From Planctomycetia bacterium (GTDB lineage Bacteria > Planctomycetota > Phycisphaerae > UBA1845 > UTPLA1): a stretch of DNA of 64,000 nt. Below, one piece after another: positions 52,406 through 62,371 of this stretch. Made by a program: the position numbers and the translations under genes. The stretch is from contig CP054187.1 in NCBI GenBank assembly GCA_015200345.1, forward strand, positions 1,410,470 to 1,474,469. Reading direction: 5' to 3'. Under the pieces are notes generated by a model. It worked only from the letters and a program-made list of their open reading frames with translations, searched no databases and had not been told where the DNA came from. The first letter of the stretch is position 1; each line of letters opens with the position of its first letter.

Positions 52406-54811
52406 ATGCGCGAATCGACCACCGGAGCCCACCGTGTGACACCGCCGCTTCAAGCTTCTGTGACGGTACGAAGTCAGGAATACGCCCTGCTGAACGAGGC
52501 GCTGGCGGCGCTGCCGGCGCAGCCCGACGCAGTGCATCAGGCAGTGTTATCGTTCGCCCGGATCGGGCTTTACGGCCCGGTCCGCGACCTGATCACCGAC
52601 GCACGATGGGGCTTGTTGCGGCGCGACGAGTATCGCGCCTTGTTGAAGCGGCTCGAACATGCACCGACCGGCCGCATCGAATGGAGCAGCCTGACGCGAC
52701 GGTTTGAGAACAACAGCCGCAGACTTCTGACCGCACGTCCACACCTGGCTGCCTGGGAGCAGAATTGGCGCAAACTACCCGAGCGAGCGGCGTTGTATCG
52801 CTCGCTGGATGGGAATCACCATTTGCTGATGCGCGGCGAAGACGGCGTCCCGCACGGCCGGGCGCCGCTGCTGGACGTGCGCGGGGTGCTGGATGGTTTG
52901 AAACTGCCGCATGGAGCGCACGCGCACACCTGCCCGCCCTATGCGCTGTGTGATGATCGGTTCGGTGCGTTGCTGTCACGCGTTTTCGATCTGACGCGTC
53001 GGATGCTTCACGGGTTCGCGCCGCGCTTGTACGCCCTCGAGCACGACGAGGAGGCGCTGGGCGCCGCGTTGTATCTTCTTGAGGACATCGAGCCGCTTTG
53101 CCACGAACGCGTCGAGCTGCTGATCGGGCCGGATTGCGTCGAGCGATTGCAGGCACTGCTCGACGCCGCGCCCGAGCGTGATCTGCCGCGACACGTCCTG
53201 GGATTTCCCGCGACGGGTGATTTGCAAGCGCGCGTGCTGGCTGCCGTGGAGAATCTCACCGCGCGCCGCGCGGCCGCTGCCACGTCGCACATGGGCGCCG
53301 CGCGACAGTGGTATGCCAACCATACGACACTCTACTGGAGCGAGCGCTTCGCCCGCCCACGGCGTGAGCCGCTGCGCGTCCTGGGCCTGACCAGCCGCTT
53401 CACGACCGTGCTGCAATACGCCATGCGCGATCTCCGCGCGGCCTTCGAGCGCAGGGGGCATCGGTTTCACACCCTCATCGAGCCGACCGATCACGACCTG
53501 CTGACCCCGCTCGAAGTGACGCGAACGATCAATGAATTCCGGCCTGATCTCGTCATCGCCATCGACCATACCCGCGCTGGGCAGAACGGCCTCATCCCGG
53601 ATCGCGTGCCGTTTGTCTGCTGGGTGCAGGATCTGCTGCCGCACTTGATGACGCCGCGCGCCGGTGAATCGATGAACGATCTGGAGTTCTTCATCGCGCC
53701 CGAGTTGCACCAGTTTGTTACGACGTATCGCTATCCGGCGGAGCGCGGCCTGGCCTGGACGCTGGCAACGGATGCGGCGTTGTATTCGGCCGATCCGCTG
53801 CCCGAGATCGATCTCGCTCCGCACCGCTGCGACGTGTCGTATGTGTCCAATCAATCGCAGACGCCGGAGGCGTTTGTCGCCGACTACCTCGCGCGCTCGA
53901 TGAATCACGACAAGGGGCGCGTATTGTGCGAATGGCTGTGGCGGCGTATTGAGTCGCAGGTGCGCGGCGGAGCATCCCCTCCTTCGGCGACGCTCCTGCT
54001 GCCCGAAGCGCGCGAGGCGACGGGAATCGCGCCGAGCGACGCGGCGGCGGCAGATCTGCTGTCGCGCACGTTCATTCATCCGCTAAGCGAACTCATTTTC
54101 CGGCAATCGACGCTCGAGTGGGTCGCGGCGTATTGCGAGCAAACCGGGCGAACGCTGCGTCTGTACGGACTGGGTTGGGAATCCCATCCGCGATTGGGTC
54201 GTTACGCCTGCGGCGTCGCACGGAACGGTGTAATGCTGCGCGCGGTGTACCAGGCATCGCGCGTCAATCTCCAGGTAATCGGCTCCGGCGCGGTGCATCA
54301 GCGTCTGCTCGACGGATTGGCCGCCGGGGGATTCTTCCTGATTCGTTCTTGCCCGCTGGATCACCTGCATGAACCGGTGACGGCGTTGCTCGACGAAGTA
54401 GATCGCCTGGGTCTATCAGGTGATGCAACGTTCTCGCCATCGGATCATCCGGTACTTGCTGCGGCCCTCGCCACAACGCGGTATTTGCGCGGCCTGGCGC
54501 CGCTTCCCCCGGGCGGCGATTCCAAACCGCCGGACGTTATGCGAATCACGTCGGACGAGTTGGCCTACTATCGCGATTTGGCCTCGTCGGGCTACCGCCG
54601 GGTGGCGGGCGCAGTTTTTGCGGATTACGCGTCGGTGAGTTTTTCCAGCCGCGAGGAACTGCGCGCGCGGCTGGATCGCTATCTGGAATGCCCGCAGTCC
54701 CGCGCGCCGGTCGCGGCGCGCATGCGCGAGGTTGTCTTGCAGCGCTTCACCTACGACAGTCTGATTGATGCATTACTAGACAAGCTCGCGCGGCATTTTC
54801 GCACGGATTGA
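52406..54811 (+). CDS. Large CgeB/YkvP-like glycosyltransferase
   Basis: An 801-residue soluble protein. The first 330 residues are helical with no known domain. The C-terminal half resembles GT-B glycosyltransferases of the CgeB type: REPLRVLGLTSRFTTVLQYA, FRPDLVIAIDHTRAG, VPFVCWVQDLLPHL, LYGLGWESHPRLGRY and VNLQVIGSGAVHQRLLDGLA, then AGGFFLIRS, the last resembling the nucleotide-sugar site of the family. It is the first gene of the glycan operon. ATG 52406 is preferred over a frame that starts inside the divergent promoter. Confidence 0.75.
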   Translation: MRESTTGAHRVTPPLQASVTVRSQEYALLNEALAALPAQPDAVHQAVLSFARIGLYGPVRDLITDARWGLLRRDEYRALLKRLEHAPTGRIEWSSLTRRFENNSRRLLTARPHLAAWEQNWRKLPERAALYRSLDGNHHLLMRGEDGVPHGRAPLLDVRGVLDGLKLPHGAHAHTCPPYALCDDRFGALLSRVFDLTRRMLHGFAPRLYALEHDEEALGAALYLLEDIEPLCHERVELLIGPDCVERLQALLDAAPERDLPRHVLGFPATGDLQARVLAAVENLTARRAAAATSHMGAARQWYANHTTLYWSERFARPRREPLRVLGLTSRFTTVLQYAMRDLRAAFERRGHRFHTLIEPTDHDLLTPLEVTRTINEFRPDLVIAIDHTRAGQNGLIPDRVPFVCWVQDLLPHLMTPRAGESMNDLEFFIAPELHQFVTTYRYPAERGLAWTLATDAALYSADPLPEIDLAPHRCDVSYVSNQSQTPEAFVADYLARSMNHDKGRVLCEWLWRRIESQVRGGASPPSATLLLPEAREATGIAPSDAAAADLLSRTFIHPLSELIFRQSTLEWVAAYCEQTGRTLRLYGLGWESHPRLGRYACGVARNGVMLRAVYQASRVNLQVIGSGAVHQRLLDGLAAGGFFLIRSCPLDHLHEPVTALLDEVDRLGLSGDATFSPSDHPVLAAALATTRYLRGLAPLPPGGDSKPPDVMRITSDELAYYRDLASSGYRRVAGAVFADYASVSFSSREELRARLDRYLECPQSRAPVAARMREVVLQRFTYDSLIDALLDKLARHFRTD

Positions 54812-54925
54812 AACCGCTTGAAGCGCTGCTTCCGGTCCATCAAGTCACCCCCATTTTCTCCCGATAACTACAGTGAATTACACACGTTACAGAGGCCGGT
54901 GCAACGTGCGCCGGGGCGAGGTCGG

Positions 54926-55714
54926 ATGATGACGGGAAAAGTTCTGGGGCTGGTGACGGCGCGGGGCGGTTCCAAGGGGCTGATCGACAAGAACATTCGG
55001 CCGCTGGCGGGCAGGCCGCTGATCGCATGGACGCTGGCGGCGGCGCACGAATCGACGGGGAGCGGTCCCGGATGCCTGGACCGCGTCGTCGTTTCCACGG
55101 ACAGCGAGCGGATCGCTGACATCTGTCGTCAACACGGCGCGGAAACGCCGTTCTGCCGACCGGCGGACCTGGCGCGCGACGATTCCCCTCACATCGACGT
55201 CGTGCTGCACGCCCTGGAATGGCTGCGCCGGCACGAGAGTTATGTTCCGGAATGGGTCATGCTGCTTCAGCCCACGTCGCCCTTCCGCACGGCTGCGGAC
55301 ATTCGTGAGTCGATTGAACTCGCGAACTCGCGCGGCGCGCCGGCCGTGGTCAGTGTGTGCGAGACGCATGCGCATCCGTACCTGGCGCGATCGCTGGGAT
55401 CCGACGGGGCGATGACGGCCTTCATTCAGTGCCCGATCGGGTACGCACGGCGACAGGACCTGCCGGCGGCTTATGCCCTCAACGGCGCGATTTACCTCGT
55501 ACGCCGCGAGATACTTTGCAGCAAGAAGACACTCGAACCACCGGGCGCGATCGGTTACGTCATGCCGCCGGATCGGTCGCATCAGATCGATACGGCGTGG
55601 GACCTGCGGATCGCGGAATTCATCGCGCGTGACCGGATGGGAGCCGACGAGGAAGCGTACGTCGGAGCGGGACGCGGCGTGGTCGAACCGCCGCGACGCA
55701 TTTCAGAAAAGTAA
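54926..55714 (+). CDS. Acylneuraminate cytidylyltransferase-family protein (CMP-sugar synthetase)
   Basis: A 262-residue enzyme that activates a nonulosonic acid (sialic, legionaminic or pseudaminic type) or related sugar with CTP. The CTP-binding N-terminus is VTARGGSKGLIDKNIRPLAG, followed by RVVVSTDSERIADICRQHGAE and LLQPTSPFRT. The C-terminal part (SHQIDTAWDLRIAEFI) has the acidic metal-site pattern. No sugar synthase (NeuB/PseI type) is present nearby, so the exact sugar is open. It follows the long glycosyltransferase by 114 bases. Confidence 0.87.
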   Translation: MMTGKVLGLVTARGGSKGLIDKNIRPLAGRPLIAWTLAAAHESTGSGPGCLDRVVVSTDSERIADICRQHGAETPFCRPADLARDDSPHIDVVLHALEWLRRHESYVPEWVMLLQPTSPFRTAADIRESIELANSRGAPAVVSVCETHAHPYLARSLGSDGAMTAFIQCPIGYARRQDLPAAYALNGAIYLVRREILCSKKTLEPPGAIGYVMPPDRSHQIDTAWDLRIAEFIARDRMGADEEAYVGAGRGVVEPPRRISEK

Positions 55715-55768
55715 CGGTCCGGCCCTGCGCGGCGCATGGACCGGGTCGCCTTCAACGGGAACCATGGA

Positions 55769-57451
55769 ATGTCCTTGAACGATCTTCACGCCGTGCGCGA
55801 ACTGCGACGCAGGCAATCCCACGTGTTCGACGCGCCGCCGCCCCGCCTCGCCCAGCCGCGCCGCGTGTTGATTTATTCAATGGATCCGTGGCAGATCGGC
55901 GTCTTCGAGCAATTCCTGCATCTGGCGCTGCACCGCCGCGGCCATCTGCCCGTCAGCGTCTACTACGACGGTCTTCTTCCGCTTTGCGCCTGGGAAAACG
56001 CGCAGGTCGCCGCGCCGGCCGCCGACGTGATCGCTCGCCGATTTGAATTCATGTACGACTGCTTCGGCATCGCCGCGCGCGGAATCCGCCGCTATCTTGA
56101 CGGCGCGATCGCGCGCCGCCGCGCCGAGTCGATTGTCGCCGCGACGTCCGACAATGATCTAGCGAGCCTTGCGCACGAAGGAATCGCCGTGGGCCGGATC
56201 GCCCGGCGCGATCTGACCCAATACACGCTCGGCCTGTTCGATCCACAGTCGTGCGACGATTGGACGCTGCTTCGCCGCCACCTCGTTCACGCGATCATGA
56301 GCGTGGATCTCGCGCGGGCCGTGCTGGCGGCCGAGCGGCCCGACCTCGTCGTGCTGGTGAACGGCAAGAGCGTGATGTACTCGTACCTGTACGAAGTGTG
56401 CCGCGCCGCCGGCGTGCAGGTGACGACGTGGGAGGAAGGCGTCTATTTCAAAACGGGCATCATCCTCGCGAACAACGCGCGGGCGATTGACTTCCCGGTG
56501 GACGATGCCGTCTGGGATGCAGCGCGGCAGCGTCCGCTGTCGCAGGCCGAATCGGACGCCGTGGACGATTACTTCGCGCGCTGGCGCGGTCAGACGGCCA
56601 CGACCTACACTTACTACGACGCCGAGGAGCGCGACTTCGCTCGCATTCGCGCGGCACTGGACCTCTCGCCGTCGGCCGTCCTCACGTCGATCTTCACGAA
56701 CATCGTCTGGGACACCAACGCCCTCGACAAAGACGACGCGTTCAAGAACATGCTGGACTGGGTCTTCGTGACAATCGACCTGATCTCGCGGCAGCCTGGC
56801 GGCGTGCTGATCGTCCGCGCGCATCCCGGCGAGACGCGGCTGCCTTTCCAGACGCGCACGACGGTCCGCGCCCTGATCGAACAGCGCTACGGCGGCGTAC
56901 CCTCACACGTGCGGGTCATCGACGGCGCATCGCAATTCAGCTCCTACGAGATCGCACGGCACAGCCGGCGGTGCGCCGTTTACACGTCCACGCTGGGGAT
57001 TGAATTCGCACTGATGGGGCTGCAACCGCTTGTCTGCGGCCTGCCGTATTACGCGCGCAAGGGATTCACCAACGACGTGACGGACCGCGAACAGTACGCC
57101 CGCTGGCTGCTGACCGATCCCGCGCCGCAGGGCAGTGACCCGGTCCTGCTGCGCCGCTTCATGCACCTGGTGCTGTTCCGGCTCGTGAAGCAGCCGGAGT
57201 TTTTCGACGGCATTCACGGCTCGCCGCAGCAGCCGCGCATTCGGATCGAGTCGTTCGAAGGCTGGCCGGAGTCCATGCCGATCTTCAACCAAATCGTGGA
57301 TGATCTTCTTGCGGGTGGCAGCTTCATTCATCTGGACGACGCCGTCCCCGCGGCGGGCCGCGCGGCGCCGCTTCACCCGATGACGCAGCGTGCGCTCGTG
57401 CCGAATCGCCGAACCTGCCAGATCGCCGAAGGAAGTGTGTTGACGACGTGA
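55769..57451 (+). CDS. Capsule polysaccharide synthesis-like protein (KpsS/LipB-type)
   Basis: A 560-residue GT-B-like protein. Features include RRVLIYSMDPWQIGVFEQFL near the N-terminus, VTTWEEGVYFKTGI, LIVRAHPGETRLP and RVIDGASQFSSYEIA, then CAVYTSTLGIEFALMGLQPL with VCGLPYYARKGFTND, the pattern of Kdo-transferring capsule enzymes, which use CMP-activated sugars. This fits the CMP-sugar synthetase encoded just before. GTGA overlap with the sulfotransferase gene shows coupling. ATG 55769 has GGGA nearby; ATG 55736 would add 11 residues. Confidence 0.78.
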   Translation: MSLNDLHAVRELRRRQSHVFDAPPPRLAQPRRVLIYSMDPWQIGVFEQFLHLALHRRGHLPVSVYYDGLLPLCAWENAQVAAPAADVIARRFEFMYDCFGIAARGIRRYLDGAIARRRAESIVAATSDNDLASLAHEGIAVGRIARRDLTQYTLGLFDPQSCDDWTLLRRHLVHAIMSVDLARAVLAAERPDLVVLVNGKSVMYSYLYEVCRAAGVQVTTWEEGVYFKTGIILANNARAIDFPVDDAVWDAARQRPLSQAESDAVDDYFARWRGQTATTYTYYDAEERDFARIRAALDLSPSAVLTSIFTNIVWDTNALDKDDAFKNMLDWVFVTIDLISRQPGGVLIVRAHPGETRLPFQTRTTVRALIEQRYGGVPSHVRVIDGASQFSSYEIARHSRRCAVYTSTLGIEFALMGLQPLVCGLPYYARKGFTNDVTDREQYARWLLTDPAPQGSDPVLLRRFMHLVLFRLVKQPEFFDGIHGSPQQPRIRIESFEGWPESMPIFNQIVDDLLAGGSFIHLDDAVPAAGRAAPLHPMTQRALVPNRRTCQIAEGSVLTT

Positions 57452-58233
57452 CGACCTACCAACCGATGTTTCGCGATGGCAGCCTGGGACTGGCCGTGCA
57501 GCCCACGATCCTGATCTACGCGCTGTGGCGTTCGGGCACGCACTGGTTGAGCGAGATGGTGTCGGACCTGACCGGTCTGCCGAGCTTCTACCACGCCGGC
57601 GATGGCGCCTCTTACGCCGACGAGACGCTCGCGCAGATCAATCACTATCGCGAGAACACGGTGCTGATTCGCCACCTTTGCACGTCGCCGGATCGGCTGC
57701 TGCGGCACACCGAGGCGCTGGGGATCCCGGTGATCCTGCTTTTTCGCGACCCGCGTGACGTCATTGCGTCACAAGTCAGCATGCGAAAACACCGCGAGGG
57801 CTACCGGCCGGGACTGCCGCCCTTTCCCGACATGCCGCTCGACGCAATTCTAGACTGGGAATTGGCACAACACAGCGACGTGTACCAACGGCTGCTGCCG
57901 CGCTGGGCCAACGCGGCGCATCCGATGCTGCTGACGGTGCGCTATGAAGATCTCCTGCGTGACGTTCTGCGCGAGCTGGCGCGCGTCGCGGTGTTCCTGA
58001 ACATGGAGATTTCACCGAGCGAGATTCGCCGCATCGCCGCGCGGCACGTCCTGCCGGGCCTGATGCCGGCTGCCGCCGACGGCCGCCCCGCTGAATCGGC
58101 TCGCCGCGGCGCAATCGGCGACCATCGACACCAATTTACGCTCGCCCAGCAGCGACGACTGACCCGCTTCCTGTGGGACGCGCTGGTGACGCTTGGTTAC
58201 GAATGCGAGTCCAAGGATCAAGACGCAGGCTGA
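57448..58233 (+). CDS. PAPS-dependent sulfotransferase
   Basis: A 261-residue sulfotransferase. The 5'-phosphosulfate-binding loop is YALWRSGTHWLSEM (about 24–37) and the 3'-phosphate-binding motif is LLFRDPRDVIASQVS (about 97–111), followed by LLTVRYEDLLRD. It transfers sulfate from PAPS to a hydroxyl of a glycan, lipid or small molecule; in this operon a polysaccharide or glycolipid is most likely. The GTG start overlaps the preceding TGA (GTGA). Confidence 0.88.
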   Translation: MTTYQPMFRDGSLGLAVQPTILIYALWRSGTHWLSEMVSDLTGLPSFYHAGDGASYADETLAQINHYRENTVLIRHLCTSPDRLLRHTEALGIPVILLFRDPRDVIASQVSMRKHREGYRPGLPPFPDMPLDAILDWELAQHSDVYQRLLPRWANAAHPMLLTVRYEDLLRDVLRELARVAVFLNMEISPSEIRRIAARHVLPGLMPAAADGRPAESARRGAIGDHRHQFTLAQQRRLTRFLWDALVTLGYECESKDQDAG

Positions 58234-58236
58234 CGC

Positions 58237-59760
58237 ATGTCATTTTCGAAGGTGGCCGCGGAATTGAATCGACTGCGCCGGGCGAGCGTCCCGTCGCCCG
58301 GGCGCGCGTGCGGTCGCACCATGCGGTTTGACAAGCCGCTGCCGCCGGTGGCGACCGATTCCGAATCCAGCGCCGGCAACGACGCAACGCAAGTCGTCCA
58401 TTTCGACGGCCTCACGATCCACTACGCCGACCGGCCCTCACTTGAGACGCAGGTGAAAGACATCCTCGAACAACGAATCTACGACTTCACGCCGCGCCGG
58501 TCCGATCCGTTCATCGTCGACGGCGGCGCGTCGATCGGCGTGGCGGCGCTCACGTGGAAGCGCGCGTTGCCGGCAGCGCGCGTCGTCTGCTTCGAGCCGG
58601 ACCCGCTGGCGCTCGCCCTGCTGCGGCGCAACCTCGCGGCGAACGGCCACGACGATGTCAGGATCGTCGAAGCGGGATTGTCGGATCGCGACGGGACGGC
58701 CGCGTTTCGATCCGATGGCGCCGACGGCGGCCGATTGACGACCGATCCCACGACGCGGCGCTCTGGCACCGCCGCCATCACGACGACGCGTTTAAGCCGG
58801 TTCATCGACGGGCCGGTCGATCTACTCAAGCTGAACGTGGAGGGTCAGGAGTTGCCCGTGCTGCGTGAACTGGAGGCCGCGTCGAAACTGCAATACGTCG
58901 AACGCATTATTCTCGAGTACCACGGCTGGCCCGATTCGCCGCAGGGGCTGGGGCAGATTCTCGACATGCTGGCGCGGCACGGATTCCGTTATTTGGTTCA
59001 CGATTTCGATCGTGCGACCAATCCCGCGTCGAAGCCACCGTTTCGCCTTCGCCGCGCGCCGTGGTTCTGCCTCGTGTACGCCGAGCGAACGAATGAGCCA
59101 TCGCCGCGACGAAGCGTGCAATTCGGCGATCTGCGTCGCGTCACGCCGATCAGCCGGGTCTTCGGACTGGATCGCGGCACGCCGATTGATCGCTGCTACA
59201 TCGAGCGGTTTCTCGCGTCGCAGGCGGGGGACATTCGCGGCTGCGTGCTGGAGGTCGCCGACGACGCCTACACGCGACGCTTCGGCGGCGAGCGCGTCAC
59301 GCAGCGCGAGATTCTCTTCGCGCCGCCGGGACATCGCCGCGCGACGTACATCGCCGATCTCGGCGCGCCGCGCGCGCTGCCGGCCGACGCGTTTGACTGC
59401 ATGATCCTGACGCAGACGCTGCACTGCATCTACGGTATCAAGACCGCCGTCGAGAACTGCCGCCGGGCGCTGCGGCCCGGCGGGGTCCTGCTCGCCACCC
59501 TGCCCGGCATCAGCCAGATCAGCCGCTACGACATGGACCGCTGGGGCGATTTCTGGCGGCTCACCACCGCTTCGGCCCGGCGGCTCTTCGCGGAAGCCTT
59601 CGGCGCATCGCGCGTGCAGCTAGGTGCGTACGGCAATGCCCTTGCGGCGACGGCCTTTCTGCACGGCCTGTGCGCCGAGGAACTCGAGCCGTTTGAACTC
59701 GATCACGTGGATCCAGACTACGAATTGCTGATTACCGTCCGTGCCGAGAAGGGGGCCTGA
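58237..59760 (+). CDS. Two-domain methyltransferase (FkbM plus class I)
   Basis: A 507-residue fusion. Residues about 75–275 are an FkbM-type methyltransferase: IVDGGASIGVAALTW (SAM motif I), VVCFEPDPLALALLRRNL, and the family phrase LLKLNVEGQELPVLREL. Residues about 300–505 form a second methyltransferase-like domain with CVLEVADDAYTRRFG in place of a glycine-rich motif I, DAFDCMILTQTLHCI and NCRRALRPGGVLLATLPG; its SAM site looks altered. It probably O-methylates glycan residues. It starts three bases after the sulfotransferase stop. Confidence 0.87.
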   Translation: MSFSKVAAELNRLRRASVPSPGRACGRTMRFDKPLPPVATDSESSAGNDATQVVHFDGLTIHYADRPSLETQVKDILEQRIYDFTPRRSDPFIVDGGASIGVAALTWKRALPAARVVCFEPDPLALALLRRNLAANGHDDVRIVEAGLSDRDGTAAFRSDGADGGRLTTDPTTRRSGTAAITTTRLSRFIDGPVDLLKLNVEGQELPVLRELEAASKLQYVERIILEYHGWPDSPQGLGQILDMLARHGFRYLVHDFDRATNPASKPPFRLRRAPWFCLVYAERTNEPSPRRSVQFGDLRRVTPISRVFGLDRGTPIDRCYIERFLASQAGDIRGCVLEVADDAYTRRFGGERVTQREILFAPPGHRRATYIADLGAPRALPADAFDCMILTQTLHCIYGIKTAVENCRRALRPGGVLLATLPGISQISRYDMDRWGDFWRLTTASARRLFAEAFGASRVQLGAYGNALAATAFLHGLCAEELEPFELDHVDPDYELLITVRAEKGA

Positions 59761-60848
59761 TGGCCATCGTGCTGCTTTATCACCGGGTGGCGAAGCTGGC
59801 GGTCGATCCGCAACGGCTCGCGGTGACGCCCGAGCGATTTGACGAGCAGTTGACCGCGCTGCGCCGCATCGCGCGAATCGTGCCGCTGGATGAACTGGTT
59901 CGTGGCGTGCGCGATGGAGTCGTTCCGGATCGCGCCGTGGCGATCACGTTCGATGACGGTTATGCCGATAATCTGACACACGCCGCGCCGTTGCTACAAA
60001 AGCACGATGCCCCCGCGACCGTCTTCGTGACCGCGCGCGGAGAGCGGGTGCGGCACGAATTCTGGTGGGACGATCTCGAACGCCTGTTCCTGCATGACGC
60101 GCCGTTGCCGACCGCGCTCTCGCTCCGCGTCGACGGCCACGAACACACCTGGTCTTTGCCCGACATCAATCAATCGCCACGGGTCGATCCGGCGTGGAAT
60201 GTCCTGTGTGACCGCCCGCCGAGACCGCGCGAGGCGATCTATCTGTTCCTGTCGAAGTTGTTGCGACCGCTTTGCGAAGTGCGCCGCCGGGCAGCACTGG
60301 ATTCGCTTGCGGCGTGGGCACATCTGCCCGTCACAGGCCGGCCCAGCCATACCACCCTGACCGATGCCCAACTCAAACAATTGGCCGCGAGCGGCCTCAT
60401 TGAAATCGGCGCGCACACGGTGACGCATCCAGTGCTTGCGAATCGGTCGCGCGATGAGCAACGATTCGAACTGGAAGAAAGTCGCCGGAGACTGGAAGCG
60501 ATCATCGGCCGTCCGGTCACAACGTTCGCCTATCCGTTTGGCTGCCGAGAGGATTTCAACGAGGTGACGGTCGCCTTGTCGCGCGAGGCGGGATACGCCT
60601 GCGCCTGCGCGAACACGGGGCGCGAGCCATCCCCTCGTTCGATCGTCACAGCCTCAAGCGACTTGCATCGGCTGCCGCGTGCCATCGTGCGAAACGTCAG
60701 CGGCGATGAACTCACGCGACAACTGACGCAAGTTTGGGATCTGCCGCCGATCGACTCGGTGCGAAACACAACTCGTTCCGAGGCTCGCACAAGCGCCTTG
60801 CGCGATCGAAAGTCGTCGCGTTTCGAATCACGCTGCGCTGCGCCGTAA
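59760..60848 (+). CDS. Polysaccharide deacetylase (CE4, NodB-like)
   Basis: A 362-residue deacetylase. The catalytic base and metal motif is AITFDDGYADN and the zinc His pair is in GAHTVTHPVL; TFAYPFGCREDF supplies the third motif. A long insertion (about 100–200) lies between motifs 1 and 2. No signal peptide is evident, so it may act on a cytosolic or lipid-linked glycan precursor. Its ATG shares one base with the preceding stop (TGATG). Confidence 0.9.
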   Translation: MAIVLLYHRVAKLAVDPQRLAVTPERFDEQLTALRRIARIVPLDELVRGVRDGVVPDRAVAITFDDGYADNLTHAAPLLQKHDAPATVFVTARGERVRHEFWWDDLERLFLHDAPLPTALSLRVDGHEHTWSLPDINQSPRVDPAWNVLCDRPPRPREAIYLFLSKLLRPLCEVRRRAALDSLAAWAHLPVTGRPSHTTLTDAQLKQLAASGLIEIGAHTVTHPVLANRSRDEQRFELEESRRRLEAIIGRPVTTFAYPFGCREDFNEVTVALSREAGYACACANTGREPSPRSIVTASSDLHRLPRAIVRNVSGDELTRQLTQVWDLPPIDSVRNTTRSEARTSALRDRKSSRFESRCAAP

Positions 60849-60877
60849 ACCAGTCGCCGCAAGCAGGCCATGGAATC

Positions 60878-62359
60878 ATGAACCAACGATCGCGGGATAT
60901 CCTGCAAATCAGCACCGCCGACCGGCTCGGCGGGGCGGAGCGCATCGCGCTGAACCTGCATCGCGCCTATCGAGCGGCGGGTCGCGGCGCGACGCTGGCC
61001 GTTGGGCGGCGATACACCGACGAATCCGGCGTGATGGAAATTCGTCATGATGTCGCCGGTTCGGTGTGGCGACGAACGATGTGGCGGCTTCATCACACGA
61101 TGCAGCCGTACTATGGCCGGTCCCTGATCGCGCGGCGACTCGCGCGCGCGTCGCACCAACTGGCTGCGCCGCAGGGCCGGCGCGACGACGCAACGGGCCT
61201 GGAGAACTTCGATTACCCGGGAATCTGGAATCTGTTGAATCGTCTGCCCGCGCCGCCGGACGTGATTCAATTGCACAACCTGCATGGAGGCTATTTCGAC
61301 CTTCGCGCGCTGCCGATGCTTGCTTCCCGCGCGCCGCTCGTGCTCACGCTGCACGATGCGTGGCTGCTGGCCGGGCATTGCGCGCATTCGCTTGGTTGCG
61401 ATCGCTGGCAGACCGGCTGCGGCGCCTGCCCCGATCTGACGATCTACCCGGCGATCCGGCGCGACGCCACGGCCGACAACTGGCGGCGGAAGCGTGACAT
61501 CTTTTCGCAGTGCAAATTGAATCTTGCAACGCCGTCGCGCTGGTTGATGCGGCAGGTCGAGCGATCGATGCTGTGGCCGGCCATCTCCGAGGCGAGGGTG
61601 ATTCCCAACGGTGTGGATACCGACGTGTTCACACCCGGCGACCGCGCGGCCGCGCGGACGGCGCTAGGCCTGCCGCATGACGCCCACGTGTTGCTCTTTG
61701 CGGGGCTGGGCGCGACGACCAATCGCTTCAAGGATGTCGCGATGCTGCGGGCGGCGGCGGAAAGGCTTGCCGCGATGCGAGCGGCCACCGCGAAGGAGGG
61801 GATCGTTGCGTCCTCGCCGCGGGCGATCCTGTTCATCGTCCTCGGCGAGCGAGGCACACTCAAGCCGATCGCAGGCGCAACGGTTCAGTGCGTCCCACCG
61901 GAGCATGATCCCGGCCGCGTTGCAAAGTGGTATCGCGCGGCGGACTTGTATGTTCACGCCGCGCACGCCGATACGTTTCCAAATACCGTACTGGAGGCGC
62001 AGGCCTGCGGAACGCCGGTTGTCGCGACCGCCGTTGGGGGGATTGTTGAGCAGGTGGAGTCGCTCACGGTTCTGCCGGGCATCGTGGGCAGCCCGGCGGA
62101 GCGCGCGACGGGGCTGCTGACGCCGCCGGGGGATGCTGAAGCAATGGCTCGAGGAATAAAAAAACTGCTAACCGACGACGTGCTTCGCCGCCGGTTAGCA
62201 GCCAATGGTGTGAAACAAGTCGCCTCGCGCTACCGGCTGGTCGACCAAGTCCATCATTACCTGGACTGGTTCGACGCGCTGGCAACCGGGCCATGGCACC
62301 ACGCGACCCGCCCGCTCGGAGCGATCGCGCGTCGGAATCAGGCGAGATCCCCTGCCTGA
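60878..62359 (+). CDS. GT4-family glycosyltransferase
   Basis: A 493-residue GT-B retaining transferase. The N-terminal lobe has ISTADRLGGAERIALNLHRA and VIQLHNLHGGYF; the C-terminal lobe has ARVIPNGVDTDVFTP, LLFAGLGA, ADLYVHAAHADTFPNTVLEA (the EX7E-type site) and CGTPVVATAVGGIVEQV. A Cys cluster near residues 168–188 (HCAHSLGCDRW, GCGACPDL) could bind metal and is typical of a subset of GT4 enzymes that act on surface glycans. It is the last gene of the glycan operon, 29 bases after the deacetylase. Confidence 0.9.
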   Translation: MNQRSRDILQISTADRLGGAERIALNLHRAYRAAGRGATLAVGRRYTDESGVMEIRHDVAGSVWRRTMWRLHHTMQPYYGRSLIARRLARASHQLAAPQGRRDDATGLENFDYPGIWNLLNRLPAPPDVIQLHNLHGGYFDLRALPMLASRAPLVLTLHDAWLLAGHCAHSLGCDRWQTGCGACPDLTIYPAIRRDATADNWRRKRDIFSQCKLNLATPSRWLMRQVERSMLWPAISEARVIPNGVDTDVFTPGDRAAARTALGLPHDAHVLLFAGLGATTNRFKDVAMLRAAAERLAAMRAATAKEGIVASSPRAILFIVLGERGTLKPIAGATVQCVPPEHDPGRVAKWYRAADLYVHAAHADTFPNTVLEAQACGTPVVATAVGGIVEQVESLTVLPGIVGSPAERATGLLTPPGDAEAMARGIKKLLTDDVLRRRLAANGVKQVASRYRLVDQVHHYLDWFDALATGPWHHATRPLGAIARRNQARSPA

Positions 62360-62371
62360 TTGCCAAACCCC

